This document shows, one piece after another, positions 6,892-12,166 of a stretch of DNA of 12,166 bases. Numbering within the stretch: the first letter of the stretch is position 1; each line of letters begins with the position of its first letter. This DNA comes from an uncultured Clostridia bacterium (GTDB lineage: Bacteria; Bacillota; Clostridia; Christensenellales; Borkfalkiaceae): contig CALARO010000278.1 of assembly GCA_937888935.1 (NCBI GenBank), positions 1 to 12,166 on the forward strand. The letters are read 5' to 3'. Made by a program: the position numbers and the translations under genes. Under the pieces are notes generated by a model, which was given only the letters and a program-made list of their open reading frames with translations, ran no database searches and was not told the origin of the DNA.

Positions 6892-6913
6892 GCCTTCCCC
6901 CCAAGGGGAAGGC
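6892..6913. repeat. CCTTCCCC/GGGGAAGG palindrome
   Basis: GCCTTCCCC (6892-6900) pairs with GGGGAAGGC (6905-6913) around CCAA. A similar CTTCCCCC/GGGGGAAG hairpin recurs at 9907-9926. From memory, intergenic palindromes of this kind are common in gut Clostridia genomes. Confidence 0.65.
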
Positions 6914-6934
6914 TTAGAATAAGGCGAAAAATGA

Positions 6935-6966
6935 AAGCCGCGGCGCAAATTCTTGCGCCGCGGCTT
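6935..6966 (-). terminator. 14-bp hairpin, likely terminator of the PAP2 operon
   Basis: AAGCCGCGGCGCAA (6935-6948) pairs perfectly with TTGCGCCGCGGCTT (6953-6966) around ATTC. Read on the minus strand it is followed by TCATTTTTCG, a moderately T-rich tail, so it fits best as a terminator for the minus-strand operon. The stem is identical to that at 4471-4502. Confidence 0.6.
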
Positions 6967-7016
6967 ATGTCATACCAAACTGCTATGAAAACTACTATTT
7001 AATACTTTCCGGATTT

Positions 7017-7070
7017 TTATTTCACGGCCACCCAGATTTCGCAATAATAATCGGGGTTTTGCGTGTGATT
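7017..7070 (-). pseudogene. Possible C-terminal remnant of a GyrI-like effector-binding gene
   Basis: Directly after the PAP2 stop codon the same minus-strand frame encodes 17 residues ending NPDYYCEIWVAVK before TAA at 7017-7019. The E-I-W-x-x-V-K ending resembles the last strand of GyrI-like or AraC-associated effector-binding domains. No start and no upstream part exist, because the PAP2 gene occupies that position. Such a short stretch may be chance. Confidence 0.3.
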
Positions 7071-7769
7071 TTATTCGCTTTTTTCAGATCCGGCGGCGTT
7101 ATTCTGCGCGGAATTTTCGGGCAGAAACGCGGCGAAAAGCGTTACGATCGCCGCCGCGAGCAGCACGCCGCCGAAAATATCCGTAAAATAATGCACGCCC
7201 GAAAGCAATCTGCCCACTACCATGACGAGCATTACCGTGCCGGAAAGCGTTTCTGCGGAAATGAGCGCGGGACGGCAGGTCATTCTGCGGCGCAGCATGA
7301 AAATGCCGGTGCTTGCGATCGTGATTGTGAGCATGGTGTGCGAAGATGGGTAAGAAGCCGCGATTTCGCCGTTTTCGAGAACGGGGCGGTAATTCACCAC
7401 GATTTTTTCGAACGCTACGTAGAAAATCGCGAGCAGCACGTATGCCGCCGCAAGCGCGAATAAATCTTTGTCGATTTTTTTCAGGCTCTTGCGCATAACC
7501 AGCTGCGCCACGCCGTACACCACGAAACCCGCCGCTTCCGCTAAGGCGAGATAGCCGAGAATTTCGGTGAGTTTATACCAGCTTTTTGAAATTTCGCCGT
7601 TTTTGTGCGTGGCGTTGAAAAACGCGAGATTCAGGTGCGAAAAGCCGATTTTTGTGCCGGGCGCGTTGCCCGCCGCTTTATCTACGGTGGCGACAAGCAC
7701 CGTGAACACGAAAAACAGCGCAAACAGCGCGATGGATACGATCAGCAGGTTTTTTTTGGGTTTTATCAT
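7071..7769 (-). CDS. PAP2-family membrane phosphatase
   Basis: This 232-residue integral membrane protein belongs to the type 2 phosphatidic acid phosphatase superfamily, which removes phosphate from lipid phosphates such as phosphatidate, undecaprenyl pyrophosphate or related compounds. Signature residues are K122 and R128-P129 in EKIVVNYRP, PSSH at 141-144 (usual form PSGH), and GRLLSGVHYFTD (186-197) with R187, catalytic H193 and D197. The K-to-RP spacing is five residues rather than the textbook six. About six hydrophobic segments are visible, beginning at 8-28 and including 69-92, 103-120, 145-159, 174-190 and 200-216. ATG 7769 has AAGGAGAG 5 nt upstream. The gene is 53 bp downstream of the methyltransferase gene and is probably the last of its operon. 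The substrate cannot be read from sequence. Confidence 0.9.
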   Translation of the reverse strand: MIKPKKNLLIVSIALFALFFVFTVLVATVDKAAGNAPGTKIGFSHLNLAFFNATHKNGEISKSWYKLTEILGYLALAEAAGFVVYGVAQLVMRKSLKKIDKDLFALAAAYVLLAIFYVAFEKIVVNYRPVLENGEIAASYPSSHTMLTITIASTGIFMLRRRMTCRPALISAETLSGTVMLVMVVGRLLSGVHYFTDIFGGVLLAAAIVTLFAAFLPENSAQNNAAGSEKSE

Positions 7770-7822
7770 AGTAACTCTCCTTATAGTTATAGATTTTATT
7801 GTTTTAAAGCTGATTTTATTGC

Positions 7823-8740
7823 TTATTGTTTCACGGCGAGATAGAAATTCGTATGTTCGAACGCCTGCATGTTTGCGCCGCGGGTGTTGATGATCTGCCG
7901 TTGAATATCGTTCGGCGTTAAAAATTCGTAGATTAAAAAGCCGTGTTTTTCAAGCAGTTTTTCGGCTTCGGCATACGAAAACGCGGTTTTCATCTCTTCG
8001 CCGCCCGCTTTGGCGAGCGCGATGGTGTTCTGCACGCGCTTTTCTTTCGCCGAAAAATAGTTTTCGTCCGCCGCGTCGAATACGATCGCAGAGCCGTGCG
8101 CGCACAGCCGCGAAATGGTGGAAAGCGTGCTTTCGATGGCTTCGCGCGGCAGATAATAGGTGACCCCGAGCCACGAAAAGAACGTTTTTCGGCTTGCATT
8201 GAAGCCGCTTTTGAGTAACGCTTCCGCAAGATCGTCTTTGCCGAAATCGACGGGCGCAAAGTGCAAAGATCGGGGAATGGTAGCCCCGTTTTGCTCGAAA
8301 GCGCGCGTTAAGCGGCTGATTTTATCGGCTTGCGTGGCGGGGTGATCGACTTCGAATACTTCGTGCGTTTGCAGAAATTCGCTTTCGCGTAAGGAAAACG
8401 AATCTAACCCCGCTCCTAAGATAACGTATTGCGACGCGCCCGTTTTCGCCGCCGTTTTCAGGGCGTTTTCCGCGAACGCGGCGCGGCAAAGGGGCGTGGG
8501 CGCAAGCTGCGTATTGATCAGGTAGCGCAAGGCTTCGGTATCGTTTGCGAACGCGCCTTTCTTTTCGGGCGCGAAAAAGTCTATGCCGCTAAGCACGTAG
8601 GCGGATAAATTTGCGTATTCTTCGGGCGTTAAAAGCTGCTTTGCCGTCGTATCGCAAAACACGGGGCGTGGCTCGTTTTCGGCGTGAAAAGCGCGGCAGA
8701 AAGCCGACATCAACGCCGTGATACTTGCTTGATTTTGCAT
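7823..8740 (-). CDS. SAM-dependent methyltransferase, leucine carboxyl methyltransferase-like family
   Basis: This 305-residue soluble protein has the fold signature of the LCMT/PPM1-type class I methyltransferases. The SAM-binding glycine loop is VILGAGLDSFSLR (106-118) and the acidic end of strand 2 is EVDHP (130-134). SWLGVTYYLPREAI (189-202) is typical of the family's post-strand-4 region, and the segment near 218-223 (AIVFDA) fits strand 5. Bacterial members methylate various small acids or hydroxyl groups; the substrate here is unknown. ATG 8740 has AAGG 7 nt upstream. The gene starts 24 bp after the flavodoxin-fusion gene and precedes the PAP2 gene, all on one strand, so co-expression is likely. 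Confidence 0.88.
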   Translation of the reverse strand: MQNQASITALMSAFCRAFHAENEPRPVFCDTTAKQLLTPEEYANLSAYVLSGIDFFAPEKKGAFANDTEALRYLINTQLAPTPLCRAAFAENALKTAAKTGASQYVILGAGLDSFSLRESEFLQTHEVFEVDHPATQADKISRLTRAFEQNGATIPRSLHFAPVDFGKDDLAEALLKSGFNASRKTFFSWLGVTYYLPREAIESTLSTISRLCAHGSAIVFDAADENYFSAKEKRVQNTIALAKAGGEEMKTAFSYAEAEKLLEKHGFLIYEFLTPNDIQRQIINTRGANMQAFEHTNFYLAVKQ

Positions 8741-8764
8741 GTTTTTTCCTTTTTTTAAAGTTTT

Positions 8765-9772
8765 TTATTGCGATTGCTTCGCCGCGCGATCGTGCGAAAC
8801 CGCTTTGAATTTTCCGAAACGGCAGCGGACGGATTGATACGAAGCGTGCTTTATGCCGGCGAGCGAATCCGCTTCGGCGGCAAGATTTTTAAATTCCGCG
8901 TTCATAAAATGCACGGATATGTAGTGGATATTTTTGATTTTTCCTTTGGATTTTATCAGAAAATCGCGGACAGGTGCGCAGATAGTAAACACCCACACGG
9001 GGAAACATACGTACACGTCTTCGTACAATTCGAGATTTTCAGGCAGTTTTTCAATTGGCATCGGGCGGCGCAGCATACCGAATCTGCCGCACCACCAGAA
9101 TCCCGCGTTGCCCGAAGTGCGCTCGCGCGTGGTCAACTCGAAAAGTGCGGCGTTTTTTTCGCGGGCGAGTTCGCGGGCGATTCGTTTTACGTAGCCGTGG
9201 CGTGAAAAGTATACCACAAGCGATTTTTTTGCGGCGGGTTGCGCTTCGGTTTGCGCTTCGTCTTGCGCGGCTGCTTTTTTTAATTCTTCGGCAGAAATTT
9301 CCGCTTGCAGCGCGGCGGCGAATTCGCTTTGCGCTCTGCCGATGAGCGCGAGCGCGCCCGTGATTGCCTGCGCGAAGCCGAAGATAAAGTATGCCGTAGA
9401 AAGAAAATTAAACGGGAAAATCACGAATTGAATCGTGATCCAGAGCATGAGCGTAACGCCGAACACGCCGCCGAGAATTTCGCCGGTTTTTTTGCGCCCG
9501 AAAAGCAGCGCGGCTGCCGCGAGATTGGTAAGTCCGTTGATGATGAAAAGGGCAACGCCCGAAAAAATGTAGTTCTGAAAGAGCGTTTCGGCGAACGGCA
9601 GCACCTGAAAACAGGGAAGCAGACCGTCCATTCTGAGAAGTTTGCCTGATGGATCGACGAACATCAGCGTTGCGCCGTACACCGCGCCGATACCGATAAA
9701 AAGCGTCCAGAAAATGAGCGCGCGGCGGGATAAAATATAGCGTTTGTTGTAGGGGATAGAAAATTGTTGCAT
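8765..9772 (-). CDS. Four-helix membrane domain fused to a flavodoxin-like domain
   Basis: The 335-residue protein has two parts. Residues 1-146 are a membrane domain with helices at about 18-38, 68-92, 98-118 and 122-145. A charged Ala/Glu linker (147-182) leads to a flavodoxin-like domain (184-325). That domain starts SLVVYFSRHGYVKRIARELA, the usual strand 1, phosphate loop and helix 1, and has VCFPVWVFTICAPVRDFL (255-272), equivalent to the flavodoxin P-x-W segment beside the FMN ring. The phosphate loop reads S-R-H-G-Y-V instead of the usual [TS]-x-T-G-x-T, so FMN binding may be changed. A conspicuous FWWCGRFG block (225-232) lies between. A membrane-tethered electron-transfer or quinone-reducing role is inference. 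The ATG at 9772 lacks a clear Shine-Dalgarno sequence. It is the first gene of the probable operon and lies 209 bp downstream of the TetR gene. Confidence 0.82.
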   Translation of the reverse strand: MQQFSIPYNKRYILSRRALIFWTLFIGIGAVYGATLMFVDPSGKLLRMDGLLPCFQVLPFAETLFQNYIFSGVALFIINGLTNLAAAALLFGRKKTGEILGGVFGVTLMLWITIQFVIFPFNFLSTAYFIFGFAQAITGALALIGRAQSEFAAALQAEISAEELKKAAAQDEAQTEAQPAAKKSLVVYFSRHGYVKRIARELAREKNAALFELTTRERTSGNAGFWWCGRFGMLRRPMPIEKLPENLELYEDVYVCFPVWVFTICAPVRDFLIKSKGKIKNIHYISVHFMNAEFKNLAAEADSLAGIKHASYQSVRCRFGKFKAVSHDRAAKQSQ

Positions 9773-9811
9773 AAAAAATGTGAGAAAAATGGTAGGACTT
9801 ATTTTTGATAT

Positions 9812-9826
9812 TCTAAATATTTTAGA
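9812..9826. promoter_or_regulatory. Dyad symmetric site, candidate regulator operator
   Basis: TCTAAA-TAT-TTTAGA is a 6-3-6 perfect dyad located 40 bp upstream of the flavodoxin-fusion start codon. Its position between a TetR-family gene and the operon is suitable for an operator. The region is A/T-rich, so chance symmetry is possible. Confidence 0.35.
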
Positions 9827-9890
9827 TAAAGGGGGCAGCTTTATTTGCGAAATAAATCAATTATTAGAAAACAAGTTGCGCCCCGCATCA

Positions 9891-9926
9891 CCGCCCTACG
9901 GGCGGAGCTTCCCCCCAGGGGGAAGC
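9891..9926. repeat. Composite double-hairpin intergenic repeat
   Basis: CCGCCC-TAC-GGGCGG (9891-9905) is followed immediately by GCTTCCCCC-CA-GGGGGAAGC (9907-9926). The second hairpin resembles the one at 6892-6913, and both lie near an AAGGCAG motif (9935-9941 and 6877-6883). It looks like a short dispersed palindromic element in non-coding DNA. Confidence 0.6.
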
Positions 9927-9981
9927 CTAAGAAAAAGGCAGTTATTATAATTACAAACAGTTAGTAGCAGTCCGTTACAGG

Positions 9982-10584
9982 CTATGCCTGTTCAAACATT
10001 TTACGCGAAGTTTCTTCGTCTAAACCCATTAAAATATTCACCGTTTTGCGCATATCGTCGGTGATTTCGTCTACCCAGTCCGCGTCTTCGTGCAGAATCA
10101 CGCTGCCCACCCCGTGCGACAAAAATACCGCCATCGGCTTCGGCGCAAGCCGCGGTTTCGCCCCGAAAGTCATTAAAATTTCGATAATTCTTTGTATGTA
10201 CGGCTCGATCAACGTGAGCGTTTGCTCTCGGATCGCCCAGCGCACCGTGCGGTGCATATTTGCCGAATACTTTTCGCGAAATTCCCGCGTCGCGCTCTTC
10301 ATGTACGCGAAAAACCGGTACAGCGCGCGGTACGGTATCGTTTTCGCTTCTTCCGTAAGCCGCTCGAAATCCGCTTTGTACTGATCGAAGAAATTATCGA
10401 GTACCGCAGAAAATAAATCGTCTTTCGTGCGATAATAGTAGTAAATCAATCCCGCTTCGCACCCCGCCGCGTCCGCGATCGAGCGCATGCTCGTGCCGTC
10501 AAAACCCTTTTCGAAAAACTCTTTCGCCGCCACCCGCGCGAGTTCGTTCGCCGTGCCGCCGTCAAATTTTTGCTTTCTTGCCAT
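9982..10584 (-). CDS. TetR/AcrR-family transcriptional regulator
   Basis: This 200-residue protein has the TetR DNA-binding domain at its N-terminus. AAKEFFEKGFDGTSMRSIADAA (19-40) and GCEAGLIYYYYRTKDDLF (41-58) match the family's helix-turn-helix and the Y-x-x-F/Y-x-x-K-x-x-L ending. The C-terminal ligand-binding part (about 60-200) is poorly conserved as usual, so its inducer is unknown. ATG 10584 has AAGGAGA 7 nt upstream and a strong promoter at 10625-10653. It lies upstream of the flavodoxin-fusion / methyltransferase / PAP2 genes in the same direction. Repression of itself or of that operon is plausible but not shown. Confidence 0.93.
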   Translation of the reverse strand: MARKQKFDGGTANELARVAAKEFFEKGFDGTSMRSIADAAGCEAGLIYYYYRTKDDLFSAVLDNFFDQYKADFERLTEEAKTIPYRALYRFFAYMKSATREFREKYSANMHRTVRWAIREQTLTLIEPYIQRIIEILMTFGAKPRLAPKPMAVFLSHGVGSVILHEDADWVDEITDDMRKTVNILMGLDEETSRKMFEQA

Positions 10585-10624
10585 CTGCTTTTCTCCTTCG
10601 TCGGTTTTTTCTATATCTATATAT

Positions 10625-10653
10625 TATATACCATATTTTTTCACAAATGTCAA
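10625..10653 (-). promoter_or_regulatory. Promoter of the tetR-family gene
   Basis: On the minus strand TTGACA (10653-10648), a perfect -35, is followed after 17 bp by TATATA (10630-10625). TATAAT also occurs at 19 bp spacing (10628-10623). The A/T repeats TATATCTATATATTATATA overlap the -10 and could hold an autoregulatory operator. Confidence 0.75.
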
Positions 10654-10693
10654 CTTTTTTGAATATCGTTTAAAACATTTTTCAAAAAATTTA

Positions 10694-10776
10694 TCGGCGG
10701 AACACGCCCCGAAAGGCGAATTCCGCCGAAAGGTAAAAACTCGGCGGAACACGCCCTGAAAAGCGAATTCCGCCGA
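10694..10776 (-). terminator. Two near-identical terminators in tandem after mgtE
   Basis: Two 36-bp hairpins at 10741-10776 (first in transcription) and 10694-10729 share the outer stem TCGGCGGAA/TTCCGCCGA and an inner stem. They differ at two bases and have a 47-bp period. On the minus strand they are followed by GTTTTTACC and by TAAATTTTTTG, so both look like intrinsic terminators. They lie 32-115 bp after the mgtE stop. Confidence 0.8.
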
Positions 10777-10808
10777 ATTAAACAATATATCGTAAATCAG
10801 TCGATTTT

Positions 10809-12166
10809 TTATGCCAAAATCATCACGGAAAGGTTGCAGTAGATAATCAGCGAAATCGCGTCTACAATCGTGGTGATGAAAGGACTTGCCACCACGGCGG
10901 GGTCGAGCCGGCACTTTTTGGCAAGCAGCGGCAGCGTGCAACCCACAAGTTTCGCCACGATAACGGTAAGCACCAGCGCGCTTGCCACCACGCCGCAGCG
11001 AAGGGGGGTGTAGCCTTCGAAGCCGAACAAAAGATTATCAATGAGCATCAGTTTGCAAAAGCACGCCGCGCCGAGCGTTAAGCCGAGCAAAATCGAAGCG
11101 CGGAATTCTTTCCACAAAACTTTTAAAACGTCGCTCGTTTTCAATTCGTCGAGCGCGAGCGAGCGGATCACGGTGACGGAAGCCTGCGAGCCGGCGTTGC
11201 CGCCCGTATCCATCATCATCGGCACGCAGGCGAAAAGCACGGGCGAAATCGCCGAAAGCCGCGCTTCGTAGGTGTTTAAAATCAGCCCCGTGAACGTTGC
11301 GCTCACCATTAAAACAAGCAGCCACGGTATGCGGTTTTTCCAGATCCCCCAGACGCTCGTTTTTAAATAGGGCGTGTCGGTGGGGGTCATAGCCGCCATT
11401 TTCGCGATATCTTCGGTGTTCTCTTCCTGAATGACGTCCATGGCGTCGTCTACCGTGACGATACCCACAAGCCGCCGTTCGTTATCTACCACGGGCAGGG
11501 CGAGAAAGCCGTAATTCGAAATTTTGCGCGCCACGTCTTCGCGGTCGTCTTCGGTGTGCGCGTAAATCACGTTTTCGTCCATGATTTCGGCGATTTTCGT
11601 TTCGGGCGCGGAAATCATCAGCGTTTTCGCCGATACGCAGCCGATCAGCTTGTTGGCTTCGTCCGTAACGTAGCAGGTGTAAATCGTTTCTTTATCAATC
11701 GCCGTGCGGCGGATGCGCGAAAACGCTTCGCTCACCGTCATGGTGGGGCGAAGGGAAACGTATTCCACCGTCATGATGCTGCCCGCGCTGTCTTTCGGGT
11801 ACTTTAAAATTTCGTTTACGTAATCGCGCGTTTCTTTGTCGCTCGCCGCAAGCAGCCGCTTCACTACGTTGGCGGGCATTTCTTCAATGACGTCTACCGT
11901 GTCGTCTACGAAAAGTTCGTCCATCACGGCTTTCACTTCGAGATCGCTCAGCTTGTGCAGAAGCTTTTCGCGCGTGTCTTTATCCATTTCCACGAAGGTA
12001 TCCGCCGCCAGATCTTTGGGCAGAATACGGAACAAAACGGGCAGATCTTCGTCTTTGACTTCTTCGAAAACCGCCGCTACGTCCGGCGCGTTCATCGAAG
12101 CGAGAAGCGGTTTGAGTACGGAAAAACGCCGCTCTTCGAAAAGGCGGACGATTTCTTCTTTTTCCG
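10809..12166 (-). CDS. mgtE: Magnesium transporter MgtE, 5' end outside window
   Basis: This is an MgtE-type Mg2+ channel, a homodimer whose cytoplasmic domains sense intracellular Mg2+ and close the pore. The frame is open to the window edge. The 23 codons upstream of the ATG at 12095 read EKEEIVRLFEERRFSVLKPL and still match the MgtE N domain, so that ATG is internal. Counting from it, the N domain runs to about 100, CBS domain 1 spans about 107-165, CBS domain 2 about 170-226, then the plug helix, and five transmembrane helices run from about 255 to 428. The pore signature PMMMDTGGNAGSQAS is at 292-306. LDPAVVASPFITTIVDAIS (397-415) includes the conserved pore Asp at 398. Only a few N-terminal residues appear to be missing. 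No Mg2+ riboswitch can be assessed because the leader is outside the window. Confidence 0.96.
   Translation of the reverse strand, partial: EKEEIVRLFEERRFSVLKPLLASMNAPDVAAVFEEVKDEDLPVLFRILPKDLAADTFVEMDKDTREKLLHKLSDLEVKAVMDELFVDDTVDVIEEMPANVVKRLLAASDKETRDYVNEILKYPKDSAGSIMTVEYVSLRPTMTVSEAFSRIRRTAIDKETIYTCYVTDEANKLIGCVSAKTLMISAPETKIAEIMDENVIYAHTEDDREDVARKISNYGFLALPVVDNERRLVGIVTVDDAMDVIQEENTEDIAKMAAMTPTDTPYLKTSVWGIWKNRIPWLLVLMVSATFTGLILNTYEARLSAISPVLFACVPMMMDTGGNAGSQASVTVIRSLALDELKTSDVLKVLWKEFRASILLGLTLGAACFCKLMLIDNLLFGFEGYTPLRCGVVASALVLTVIVAKLVGCTLPLLAKKCRLDPAVVASPFITTIVDAISLIIYCNLSVMILA

Larger units (their letters stand above)
6816..6927 (+). repeat. AATAAGGC(G/A) motif repeated beside hairpins
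   Basis: AATAAGGCGA occurs at 6816-6825 and 6918-6927, with AATAAGGCAG at 6874-6883. A further AATAAGGCGA lies at 4507-4516, three bases after the ftsH hairpin. Each copy is within about 15 bp of a palindrome, so motif and hairpin may form one dispersed intergenic element. Confidence 0.6.
6804..7070. other. Convergent intergenic region with hairpins and a possible gene remnant
   Basis: These 267 bp lie between the plus-strand lipoprotein gene and the minus-strand PAP2 gene. They contain three hairpins (6840-6874, 6892-6913, 6935-6966), each preceded by AATAAGGC(G/A), and a short minus-strand coding remnant at 7017-7070. No intact gene is visible. Stretch 6967-7016 shows nothing recognisable. 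Confidence 0.75.
9773..9981. other. Region between the tetR gene and the flavodoxin-fusion operon
   Basis: This 209-bp stretch contains no gene. It holds a dyad (9812-9826), a small A/T hairpin TTTATTT-GCG-AAATAAA (9840-9856) and a composite palindromic repeat (9891-9926). I could not find a convincing -35/-10 pair for the minus-strand operon. Confidence 0.7.

Noticed and set aside
8768..9649. Plus-strand open frames over the flavodoxin-fusion gene
   Set aside because: They have basic, low-complexity translations with no domain and lie opposite a clear coding gene.
10046..10416. Plus-strand open frames opposite the tetR gene
   Set aside because: They have no ribosome site or recognisable domain and are explained by the coding strand's composition.
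10694..10776. CRISPR-like repeats
   Set aside because: There are only two copies with an 11-bp gap, each internally palindromic and followed by T-runs, and no cas gene is present; tandem terminators fit better.

Overview
The window looks like chromosomal DNA of a Clostridia-type Firmicute, probably an uncultured gut lineage. The evidence is AGGAG-type ribosome binding sites, sigma-A-like promoters, a TTG start on ftsH, Firmicute-like protein sequences and many short intergenic palindromes. No phage, plasmid, insertion sequence, CRISPR array or RNA gene was recognised. No finer taxonomic rank is claimed.

Layout. The left part (1-6803) is on the plus strand: the 3' end of cysS, then alaS, ftsH and a 696-residue lipoprotein built from three diverged copies of one domain. 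The right part (7071-12166) is on the minus strand. Reading in its own direction it holds a 5'-truncated mgtE magnesium transporter gene, a tetR-family regulator, and a likely three-gene operon. That operon encodes a four-helix membrane protein fused to a flavodoxin-like domain, a leucine-carboxyl-methyltransferase-like enzyme and a PAP2 phosphatase. The two parts converge at 6804-7070, a gene-poor stretch with a row of hairpins.

Main oddity. The alaS reading frame is interrupted once, by TAA at 1210-1212, and continues in the same frame to 2244. The stop sits where relatives commonly have tyrosine (K-Y-G-E). It separates the aminoacylation core, with motifs 1-3, from the tRNA-recognition and editing parts, whose four zinc ligands are intact. 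Frame, catalytic motifs and editing motifs are all preserved, so the choices are a sequencing error, a recent nonsense mutation, stop readthrough, or a two-polypeptide AlaRS restarted at GTG 1228.

Secondary oddities. Hairpins recur beside the short motif AATAAGGC(G/A), and one 14-bp stem is present at two loci 2.4 kb apart. Two near-identical terminators follow mgtE. The lipoprotein leader can form two mutually exclusive hairpins. A 15-bp dyad lies upstream of the flavodoxin-fusion operon and may be an operator for the neighbouring TetR protein. Apart from the alaS stop I see no clear sign of a new defence or mobile system; the least characterised unit is the TetR / membrane-flavodoxin / methyltransferase / PAP2 cluster.
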